64,000 bases of DNA from Closterium sp. Naga37s-1 (Eukaryota > Streptophyta > Zygnematophyceae > Desmidiales > Closteriaceae). Below are positions 41,241 to 51,500 of the stretch, one piece after another. How positions within the stretch are numbered: position 1 is the stretch's first letter; each line of letters opens with the position of its first letter. A model generated the notes under the pieces. That model had not been told where the DNA came from. It saw only the letters and a program-made list of their open reading frames with translations, and made no database searches. The stretch covers positions 612,001 through 676,000 of the forward strand of contig CANJKZ010000064.1 of the NCBI GenBank assembly GCA_947471745.1, in the 5' to 3' direction. The position numbers were made by a program, and so were the translations under genes.

Positions 41241-43157
41241 CTACTGCGTCGAGCATGGCTGGAAGTTGGTGCAGAGAACACGCCCCTTGAACTCCGCACG
41301 ACCAAGGAGCGATCCATCTGGCGCTCGCAGTAGAGTCACGTCCCCGGCATCCAGCAGCTGCACTCCACTATCACGCAGCTGCCCAGCAGAAAGAAGACTC
41401 GCCTGCACTCCAGGCACGTACAGCACGTCCGGCACCAAGACACGCCTGCCCTCGTCTCCAAGGAGAGCGACTGTGCCTCGCCCCTGCACCTCCTGAGGAG
41501 CGCCGTTGAAGCCAATAACATGTTTGATACCGCCGTCGCTGCTCATCTCCACAAAGGCAGAGCGATCTCCCATGAGATGGTGGGAGCATCCGCTATCCAA
41601 GAGCACGACGCTCGGGTTCGCCTTCACAGCAGCTGCAACAGCCTGTAAGCCCTCCTTGGCCTCAGGCTCTAGCATGACGGGAGGAGGATGCTCTACAACG
41701 GGCTTCACCATTGCACATGATGACTGCCCGCTCCCCTTAGAGCCATCACCCCCTTTTTCACCCGCGCTGCTGCCTCCAGAACCCTCTCCACCCTTGTCTG
41801 CCTCCTTATTCGCCCGTTGCCGACAGTACTTCGCAATATGCCACGGCTGCCCACACACGTAGCAATTTCCCTTGAACCCTCCTTTCCCCCCCTTTGACTG
41901 GCCATCCTTAGCCCCTTTCCACTTCTCCCCTCCCTCACTAACCCCACCCCCATGCTTAGGCTGCTGCTGCTGTGCCGTAGTGGGAGGGGAAGGGGATGAA
42001 GTATGCTGAAAATAGGGCTTACCCTTCTTGGTAAACACTTGGTTCGCCTGGGGAAGAAATTGGTCCTTCCGTCCCTCCGCCGTCAACGTACACTCTTCCT
42101 CGATAATGTAGCTAGCGAGGGTGTCCTCGTCCAGCTCCTTGCGCACCTGCGGCAATTTCAGCATCCTACGTAAGAGGTTGTACTGCTGCGGCAACCCCTT
42201 CACGACGTGAGTAATGTACGACGCCTGCGAGTAATCTACACCGGCCATCCTCAGGTTCACTAGGATCTGCTGCGCATGGTTGCAATAGGACGTGGCGGAC
42301 TCGTGCTCTCCCATCTCGAGGTTAGTGAGCGCTTGCTCTAACTGACCTATGTACAGGTCGTCCTTCGCCATATACGTGCGCATAATAAACTGCCATGCCT
42401 GAAAGCCGGCATCTACCTTCATGCGACACGCCTTAAGGGCGATCTGTACGGTTTGGGAGCAGCATCGGGAAATCGTGGTGAATGTCAGTAACTGCATTGC
42501 ACGAAACTGTGTGACAAGCGCAACTGCATGCGCTGGGGGAGCAGGTGTGGTACCGTCGATGAATCGCTTACGCTGGGCGATCTCAAGCTGAGGCTCGATA
42601 GATTCTACCCACATCGACAGGTCGTGACGTCCTTCTAACGGCCTAGGTACGACGATCTTGTCTGGAGTGAATTTGAAGAAGCCATAGTTGGGGGCTATTC
42701 CCTCGTCCCTCGTCATCGATCCAATCGGGGTAACGCCCGGCATAGCCTCACTATCGTACTCCTCCGCATTCCCTCCTCCAGCAACGCTCCGCCGTCCTAC
42801 ATTCGCACGCTCTCGTGACGCAGCCGCTCGATGAACACGCTCCTGTACACCGCCGACGCTAGCCGTACTAAACCGAGTCGGTCCTCGCAGGACCCCACGC
42901 GACATCAACCCATCAAGCTCCTCGTCATCGCTATTTCCGCCATCGACAGCCATATCCCACCCACTAGTACCTCCCGCAGCTTGCTCAACATTCTCTACAC
43001 GTGACGAGGGATGATCGCGACGCCGACGAGCGCGTAATCCCTCCTGCATGAGCTCGTACTCGATATCACTAAGCTCACCACGAGAATGACGGGCTACGAG
43101 ATCCTCCTCTAATGCGCGAATATTGCCGGCCTCAACGTCCGCCTCCTCCGTACTCAT
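41241..43157 (-). CDS. Copia-B gag and protease
   Basis: 638 residues starting at ATG 43157. It has an acidic N-terminus with LVARHSRGELSD, a UBN2-like gag domain (about 150-370), and a zinc knuckle C-x2-C-x4-H-x4-C (CYVCGQPWHIAKYC). Protease LLDSGCSHH has the catalytic aspartate at about 521. The frame ends at TAG in the context CAG TAG CAG GAG, then continues in the same frame into integrase. The stop is either a CAG-to-TAG mutation or a programmed read-through site; Copia-A has no stop at this place. Confidence 0.92.
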   Translation of the reverse strand: MSTEEADVEAGNIRALEEDLVARHSRGELSDIEYELMQEGLRARRRRDHPSSRVENVEQAAGGTSGWDMAVDGGNSDDEELDGLMSRGVLRGPTRFSTASVGGVQERVHRAAASRERANVGRRSVAGGGNAEEYDSEAMPGVTPIGSMTRDEGIAPNYGFFKFTPDKIVVPRPLEGRHDLSMWVESIEPQLEIAQRKRFIDGTTPAPPAHAVALVTQFRAMQLLTFTTISRCCSQTVQIALKACRMKVDAGFQAWQFIMRTYMAKDDLYIGQLEQALTNLEMGEHESATSYCNHAQQILVNLRMAGVDYSQASYITHVVKGLPQQYNLLRRMLKLPQVRKELDEDTLASYIIEEECTLTAEGRKDQFLPQANQVFTKKGKPYFQHTSSPSPPTTAQQQQPKHGGGVSEGGEKWKGAKDGQSKGGKGGFKGNCYVCGQPWHIAKYCRQRANKEADKGGEGSGGSSAGEKGGDGSKGSGQSSCAMVKPVVEHPPPVMLEPEAKEGLQAVAAAVKANPSVVLLDSGCSHHLMGDRSAFVEMSSDGGIKHVIGFNGAPQEVQGRGTVALLGDEGRRVLVPDVLYVPGVQASLLSAGQLRDSGVQLLDAGDVTLLRAPDGSLLGRAEFKGRVLCTNFQPCSTQ

Positions 43158-43402
43158 CCTCTACGACGTCTCTATAAGGTGCCACAAATTAAAATGAACT
43201 GTTCCTTCCTTAAATCCCTCGTCTCGGGGTCACCTCACAAGGGTCCTCAGACGAGTGGTAATGTATTACCAAACGCCCCATCCTTGGGTCCGAGAGCATA
43301 ACTGGAGGGAAATTAAGAGAGGTTCAACTTAAATTAATGAGCCCCCTTCACTAACGCCGCACGCCAAGGCGAGTATACTAACGAACGTCGACGGGAAGCT
43401 AT

Positions 43403-43430
43403 GCGTGTTCGTTCCACGCTCACCGCACCA
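43403..43430 (-). other. Primer binding site, tRNA-Phe type, Copia-B
   Basis: 28 bases abut the 5' LTR with no spacer. They match the Copia-A site except for one base in the T-loop part (TTCGTTCC against TTCGATCC on the plus strand). Confidence 0.8.
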
Positions 43431-43994
43431 TGAAGGAATATATTAGAGAGCGTAGCGATAGCGAGTGAGTTTCTGCTATGAGAACGGTGTTGCGCCAGCA
43501 TCTCGGTAGAGTATTGGTAGCGTTCTTGGTCAAACGATTAAGGAAGAAACCAAGTAGCATTGTAATATCATTAATGAATACAAAAGCAAACACACAAGAT
43601 TGATATAGGCTACGGGAGAGTTGCACAAACGTTTCGTGGCGCTGCGGAGTAACCCACCCCACGAAAGTGGTGTGTGGGTGAGCGAACGCGCCTCGTCAAC
43701 TTCCCAACCCAACTCAGCAGGGAAGTCAATGCCGAGCACGCCGTTTCTCCCAGCACAGCTAGAAATGGCGAGACTCACAAAGAACCACCCACAACTCCCA
43801 AGACTCATGCCCACGATTTCCCTAGACTAACACCACCCCAGCAATGACTGTTTAGTGCTGCCGCAGTCACATCGCGTCACTACGCAACCATCGCCAAGTC
43901 ATAGGTTGTTGGACTGCTCGTCTTGGTCGTTCATAGTCGACCTGCCAAGTCAAACGGTCGTCGAGGGCCCTTGCTGTCGTAGGGCCCTCTAACA
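43431..43994 (-). repeat. 5' LTR of Copia-B
   Basis: Pairs with 37219-37783. It ends 9 bp before ATG 44004 of the kinase frame, and the element transcribes away from the kinase. Confidence 0.95.
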
Positions 43995-43999
43995 CGTCT

Positions 44000-45153
44000 T
44001 TCTATGGATCAGCCTGACAAGGCCTGCAGCGACGAGGACTTCGCGACCGCTACTCCTGGCCACCAGTCCGGCCGGATCGAGCGGTTGAAGCGCGAGTTAC
44101 GACAGCGGCAGCAGCCGCCGCCGCAGCAGCAGCAGCAGCAGAGGCCAGCGCAGCTGCTGCTGCTTCGCCGCAACGCCGGGGCTTCGCTAACGCCGCTAAC
44201 CGTGAGAGCCGTGGGTGCGGCGGCAATGACTACTAGTGGTAGCGTCGCGTCGTCCGCGGCGCGCCAGTGGAGCAGTGGCGATAACCTCTCGAAGAGAAGC
44301 TCGTCGTCACTGTCGTCGTCGTCCTCGGCCATGGATAGGAGCTCGCAGGAGGGGGAAGACAAAGAGGATGATGGCGAGCCGTCTCGTCCCAGCAGCCGCG
44401 GCAGCACCATCAGCATCAGCAGCATCAGCAGCGGCGGCGGTGGCAGCAGCTGCGGCCGTGGAGGTAGCGCCAGTAGCGGCAGCAGGAGGCTGACACCGTC
44501 GCACAGCACGGCGGCTACGGCGGCGGCGGCGGCGGCGGTAGCGGAGCAAGCGGTCGTGAACCTGAGCCGCGCGGCATCGTTCTCTGCTTCTTCCGCTGCC
44601 ATCTCCGCTGCCACCTCCCCGGCCACCCGCGCCACCACTCCCGCCGCCACCCCTGCGGGCACTGCCACTGGCGCGTCGCCAACGCCGGTCGCACGAGCAG
44701 CTGCTGGCGCTCGCCAGCTGCGGCCGTCTAGCGCGGCTGATCCGGGCTCGCCCGCTCACCAGCCCAGCCCCGCCGCCCCCTCGCCCCGCGCCCGCGATAG
44801 TCTACTACTCCGGACCTCCCCGGGCAGTTTCTCGCCGTTATCTCCCCGTTCCCCCCGGCAGCCCCATCGCCCTGGGATTTCCCCTTCCGCGGCGGAAAGC
44901 GGGACGCGCGGAGCACCATCGGCGCCGGGGCACGCGCGCAAAAACTCGCGCTTCTCCCCCCACGCGCTGTCAAATTCCATGGATAGTGGTATTTACCCGG
45001 CTTCTACCGCCGCTGCTACTAGTACCACTAGTAGTGATTCTGCTTCGGGTTCTGCTCTTGCTATTCATACATCGCTCAGTGATACTGCTAGTGGCAGTGC
45101 CACATGTGAGACGCGGCATGTGAGCCAACCGGTTCGAGGTGGGCGTAGCGGCA

Positions 45154-45199
<46 letters not shown>

Positions 45200-45537
45200 G
45201 GTGTGTGGAAATGGAATTGGCGCTGGAGGCAGGCTGACTCGAGCACACAGCAGCATAGCCATCGCTATTGCGGCCCAGGACGCCGACTCGGTGACATCTC
45301 CTTTTATGAGCACTGCTCCTGGTGACATCTCTCCTACGCGTCTCGGTACTGCTACTACGAGCAAGCATGCAGCGGCGGCGGCGGCGGCAACGGCGAGCAG
45401 CAGCGGCTGTCGGTCTGCGGCTTTGCCGCGGGCGATGTCGATGGAGCCATTGCTGGGAACGAGGGCGATTAATTCTGCGGAGAACGCGATCGTGACGCAT
45501 GCGAGGGGCAGCGCTGCTGCTGCTTCTCCTGCTTCTC

Positions 45538-45568
<31 letters not shown>

Positions 45569-48500
45569 CTGTGATCTGCGGGGGTTTGCGAGCAGCAGTG
45601 GTGGTGAGGCAGGCAGATCGCAATTCCCCGTCCCTGCTGACTCTCAACCCTCTCTGAACGGTGTCAATTCCGTTGTCCCCGGTACAAGCTGCGCCGTTTC
45701 TGGGACAAACCGACATTCGAACAATTTGGTAACATTTCAACCCAGTCCGAGCAACAACTCGCTCCTCCTCACCCCCAAGCATACCCACTCGCCTCGCACT
45801 AGGTTCGCGCCCCGGGTCCCCCGCAGCGCACCCTTTCCGCATCCCCAACCACATGCGCATGCGCACCCGATTGCGCACGCGCACGCGCACGCGCAAGCGT
45901 ATGCGCTTTCTCATTCCTCCGCGCATGCGCAGCCGGGTTATCCTCACCCCGGCCGCCATCCCGCGCGCCCGCCCTCCCGCATCCCCCGCTCCGCCCCGCT
46001 CCCAGTTCCCGCCAACCACTCGCGCGGCCATAGCCACTCCGCCGGTTCACCGCCCCTTTTTGCGGGGCTTCCGGCGCGATGCGGGGAAGCCCACGCGCCA
46101 AGAAAGCCTGTTGGAGCAGCAGGGGCAGCAGCGGCGGCGGCGGCGGCGGGGGTATCCGCGGAGGGCTGGCGGAAGCTCCCGCTGCGGGGAATCGAGCGCG
46201 CGGCGAGCAGCGAAGCTGCATGGAGCCCGCGCGGAGGAATCCGAGCGGAGGGAGCGCCGAGCGCGCGTGTGGGCGCGGGTTTCGGTGGGGGGATGGGCGC
46301 AGGGGCTGGGGGAGGTATCTCGAAGAGCTATAGCGGGAACTGGGGCGACTCTTATGGCGGACGCGGGGTGAGCATCGGGAGAGCGGGGAGTATGAGCGCA
46401 ACGAGCAGCCCGAGGAGTAGTAGAAACCTAATGAAAGCCGTGGGAATGATACGCAGTGACAGTATGGGGGCGTGTTTGAACAATATAGGCGGCTTGGGAG
46501 GGCGTATGGATGGTTCTTTGGATGGTAGTGGCGTGGGCGGCGGTATGGGTGGGAATGTGAGCGGTGGTGGTGGGTTGGAGGGTATGCTTGGTGGTGGGAG
46601 GTGGATTGCGACAGGTAGTTGCCCTGTGACGCCACAGTTTGCCATCCGAGCATTTGATAGCCCACGTGGCAGACCGCCATTGGCTCGGAATCCGGCCGTT
46701 AGCCCCTCTGCTTCGAAGGAAGACAGTGGGGGGGGCAATGGGGAAGAGGGTGGTGAAGGGGAGAGAGTGTTGGCGAGAGGGGTAGAGGGGGTGGGGCAGG
46801 GGGCGGGGGGTGTGATAGAGAGGAGATGCGGGATGGAAGAGGAGGAAGGGGAAGGGAACAGGGGGATGGGTGGAGGGGTTGGGATGCAGTTGCTGCAGTG
46901 GAAGCAGGGGGAGAGTGGTGGTTTGGGAACGGGTATGGGGCGATTAGTGGAGACACAGCAGCAAGAGAGGCTAGTGAGGAGGAGGGGAGGGGAGGGAGAC
47001 GAGGAAGAGGAAGAGGAAGGGGAGCAGGAGGAGGGATATGAGAGCAGGAAGAAGGTGCGGGAGGGTGAGGAGGAGGACGAGGAGGACGTGGACGGTGATG
47101 GAGTGGCTGTTAATGATGGTGATCACAGCAAGCATGGTGGTGGCTATGGCAAGGGCAGAGGAAGTAGCAGTGGCGAGACTGGCGAGACTGGCAAGAGCTA
47201 CAGCAGTGTAAGCATCTCTCTTGACCCAGCTGACACCACCAGTCACTACCACGACAGCACCAGCACCAGCACCAGCACCAGCACCAGCACAAAGAACAGC
47301 AGCAGCAGCAGCAGCAGCAGCGGAGGTGGCAGCACTATCCCTCCCGGCAGCAGCATAGCAGCGCGGGGGTGGTCCAAGTCTCTGGCAATGAGCAGCGTGG
47401 CAGCAGCAGTGCGGTGGAGAGCCCGTGCCATTGCCAGCGTGGTGGGGCATACCGGCCGCCGCGTGCATGCACCCGGTGCGCACACTCCCAACTCACACAC
47501 TCACACTCACACTCACACTCACGGCGCTGAGACACCAGCAGGTGTGCACCGTGGGGGTGCGGCGGACGGTGGAAACGGGGGGAGAAGGGGAGAATTGGAA
47601 GAGAGGGGAGAGGGGATCGTAGGGAGAGGTGGCGGAAGAGTGAAGGGGGGAGCAGGGGGAGAGGTTGCTGTTGGTGGGGGATGGGAGAGCATTGGGGAGA
47701 CAGCATTGGGAACGGATGAGGGCAGACACGGGGGAAGGGGCGGAAGCGGGGGGGGAGGCGCATGGGCAGGGGGAGGAGGGCGAGGAGGGGCAGGGGAGGT
47801 GAGTGAAGCGGGGGAGAAGGCATTGCATGTTGGGGTGAGCGGCAGCAGCAGCAGCAGTGGTGGGAGGAGGAGCAGCAGCGGTGGTGGCAGCAGGGGTGTG
47901 TGGATGGAGAGGTGGAAGGCAGCGGGGCAGGTGGAGCTGGTGGATAGTCCCAGGCTGGGCAGACATGGCGCGTGGACCGGCGCAGCAGGGGGCAGGGGAG
48001 GCGCGGGCGAGAGAGGAGATGGGGGAGGGATTGTAGAAGGAGGAAATTTGCAAGGAGAAAGCAGCGCAGGGGGAGCTGGTGGGGGTGCACAGGGAGCGGG
48101 AGCAGTAGGAGGAGGTGGAGGGCGAGTTAGGGCATCAGGTGCTGCTGGTGGGGGTATGGGGGGAGGCCCTGGGCATCTGGTGGGGAGGGTGGGTATGGGA
48201 ATGGGGGCTGGGAGGAGGGAGGGTGAGACAGTGGCAGGAAGGCATGTGGCAGCAGGAGAGACAGACGGTGATGGAGGGACCATGGGTGAACATGAACATG
48301 AACATGAGAATGCACATGCAGGTGCAGATGCGAAGATGTGTGATGCAGCGAAGCTTCCTTTGAGCAGTAGCAGCAGCAATGGCACTGCTGCTGCTGCCGG
48401 TGAAGCCTCTGTCGCCGCTGCTGCTGCCGCAGCTGCTGGCACCCCTGCTTCCGCGGCTGCTTATGCTGGTGATACTGGTGGTGTTGCCACTTGCAGTGCC

Positions 48501-51500
48501 GATGTGGGAGTAAGAAACGAGTGGGCGAGCAGCATGCCAGGTGTGGCCGATGTGTCAGATGGGCCTGTGGCGATTGTGGGTGCAGATGCAGCACTGGTTG
48601 GCACGGCACAGCAAGCACCACGCTGTGGTAGTGAGGAAGAACAATCCGACCAATCTGCCATGCTGTTCATGCTGGAAGAAGGTGACGCAGTGGCAATGGC
48701 AGGGGCAGGAGCAGGGGCAGGGGCAGGGGCAGGGGCAGGGGCAGGGGCAGGGGCAGGGGCAGGGGCAGGGGCAGGGAAGAACGAGAGGGCGAAGGAGGGA
48801 ATGAAAGAGAGCAAGCATGCGATGACATCTCGAACAGGGTGGGGCATGGGTGGACGCATACGGTCCCACCCGTCCCTCCCAGCATCACTGGTACCATCAC
48901 TGGTACCATCGTCATCATCATCGTCATCACCATCAGCATCATCGTCGTTGTCATCGCCTCTTGCATCGTTGGTCTCTAGCGACCGTCTACCTTCATCATT
49001 ATCTTTATCGCCATCAGCAGCATCAGCAGCAGCAGCAGCAGCAGCATTTCCATCATCATCATCACCTGTATCATCATCAGCTTCGTCGCACCTGCAGCGC
49101 ATGCTAAAAAAGGCGCATTCTTTAATGAGGTCGCGATCGAAACCCCCTGCTGCCGTGTCTGCAGGCGCTGCTTCTGCCACCACACTCCCCAGGAGTGGCT
49201 CCCTGCTCCACCTGCACTCCCTGCCCTCTGCCGCTCCCCTGCTGCAGTCACACTCCCAACAGTCACAGTCTGGTGCACTGCTGGGGGTGCACGAGCAGCA
49301 GGTGAGGTGTGAATCAACAGTGGATGCTACAGCACACACAAACACTTCTGCTGTGAAGTCGACCCAAAGGAGAGCGGGAAGTTGGAGAGAACGGGAGCAT
49401 ACGAGTGGTGGGAGGGAGAGAAGGGGGCAGGGGGATCGGGAGGAGGGGGTTGGGGAGCAAGGGAGAGAGCATGGGGAAAGAGGGAATGAAGAGGAGGGTG
49501 TGACGAATCCGGGGAGGATGGGACTGGGAGGGGGGCTTCAGGGAAAGAGCTCTCGTGTGGGAGCAAGTGTGCTGGAGAAAATTGGAAGGCTGGGAGGGGT
49601 GGGAAGGGTGGGTTGGGGGAGGGCGGGTGAGGGGATTGGCAAGGGTGGGAAGAAGACGAAAGGAGTTAGTGAGAGGGAGGAAGAAGGGTCGGGTAAGGAC
49701 TTGGGTGGGGGTATAGGTGAGGGTAACGGGGAGGAAGAACGAGGAGGAGCAGTGGAAGGAGAAAGAGGAGGAGATAGAGCAGGACGATGGGTGGTTGAGG
49801 GGGCAGTGCAAGGGCGAAGGAATGGATGGAGTGGGAGGGAATGGGCGATAACAGGGAAGGGAGAGAGGAAGAGTGTGCGAGGAGGGTTAGGCGGGAGTGG
49901 CAGGAGGGAGTGTGTGGAGGAAAACAATGCGTTGTTGGGCAAGGCGGGAGAGAGTGAAGTGGAAGGGGGCAGGCGAGGCGAGGCTGAGGTGACGGCAGGA
50001 GGAGAGGAGGGAGAACAGAGAGGAGGAGAGAAAGGAGGAGGAAGGGGAGGAGGAGTGGGAGAGGAGGCGATAAGCACTAGGCGGTCAGAGGTTGGGGAAC
50101 TGGAGGAGAAGGGGAAGAGGAGGAAGGTGGCACGGCAAAAGCAGCAGCAGCAGCAGCAGCAAGGGAGGGCGAGATGGTACATGCATGGGGATGTTAAGAG
50201 TAAAGAAGATGTACATAAAGCAGTAGACGCAGATGAAGAGGATAGGAATGTGGTGGGGCGAGGGCCGGACCACGGGCAGGAGGGGCAGGGTCAGGCGCAG
50301 GGGCAGGGGAAAGGCAGGGAGAGATGCGAGATTGGGTCTCCTTTTGACACAGAGTGGGCAAATATGGGCACAAGGGGCGGTGAGAGGGAGAGGGAGAGGG
50401 AGGGAAAGGAGTGGGAGGATGTGGAGATGGAGGAGGAGTGGAAGGAGGGGAGGGAGGAGGGTACTGCCGTGGTGAAGACACGTAGTGAAGAACGAAAGGA
50501 GGTGACAACAGTGACCTCTATCGAAACCGAATTCCCAGCACAGGCAGCGGCAGCAGCAGCAGAATCAGAATCAGAAGCAGAAGCAGAAGCAGAAGCAGAA
50601 GCAGAAGCAGCTGCAGCAACAGAAGAGCAGCAAGCAGGAGTTGAAAGAGGACGTGACGAAGGAGCAGAATCGTCATCAGCACAACCGCCATCAGCAGCAG
50701 CAACGGAAGCAGCAGAGCCCACGAGCACGAGCAACAGCAGCAGCAGCAGCAGTGCGAGTGCGAGTGCGTGTGTGTTGCTGCGGCCGCACAGCGACATGAC
50801 AGAGTGGTACCTGGTGGGGCACAGGGAGGTGGGGCGCGGGCAGTTTGGCGTCATCCGGCCCTGTGTGGAGCGCAGCACGGGGCTTGTGCTCGCATGCAAG
50901 AGCATTCACAAGGACGGAGTGGTGCAGGTGCGTGCTTGCCAGGCAGGGCTTGTTTGTATTTTTTCAGTGACTTGACGGTTATGGTCATCCGCCCCTGTGT
51001 GGAGCACAACGCAGGCCTTGTGCTCGCGTGCAAGAGCATCCACAAGGATGGAGTGGTGCAGTTGCGTGCTTGGGCTTGCTTGGGGTTGCTGGGGGGTTGC
51101 TGGGGGGGTGCTGGGGGGCTGATTTCTCAAAACCAACAGCGCTAATGCCTTGCCCTCCTCCCATGCCCCTCCCATCTGCCCCTCCACCCTGGCCCCCCTA
51201 CCCCCCCTTCCCGCACGTGCAGTCGGAGAGGGATGCACGGGCCATCCGCAGTGAGGTGCTCTCAATGATTCTCTAGAGGAATTCAAATATTGCTTTGTCC
51301 TGTCCCCCCTTCCCGCACGTGCAGTCGGAGCGGGATGCACGGGCCATCCGCAGTGAGGTGCCCTCAATGATTCTCTAGAGGAATTCAAATATTGCTTTGT
51401 CCTGTCCCCCCTTCCCGCACGTGCAGTCGGAGCGGGATGCACGGGCCATCCGCAGTGAGGTGCGCACCATGGCACGCGTGCAAGGCCACCCTGCTGTCGT

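Larger units (their letters stand above)
37219..43994 (-). mobile_element. Copia-B, complete antisense LTR retrotransposon inside the kinase exon
   Basis: Bounded by LTRs of 565 and 564 bp (TGAAGG...TAACA as read on the plus strand) that differ at about five places. The 5-bp target duplication CGTCT is perfect (37214-37218 and 43995-43999). It carries a tRNA-Phe-type primer site and a GGCAGGGGAG purine tract, as in Copia-A. One long frame, broken by a single in-frame TAG, encodes gag, protease, integrase, RT and RNase H. The reading frames are nearly pristine, but catalytic aspartates are missing in both integrase and RT. Confidence 0.95.

Noticed and set aside
44970..49345. Long minus-strand frames opposite kinase exon 1
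   Set aside because: They mirror the repetitive GC-rich exon. The plus frame is 2323 codons and leads directly into kinase motifs.
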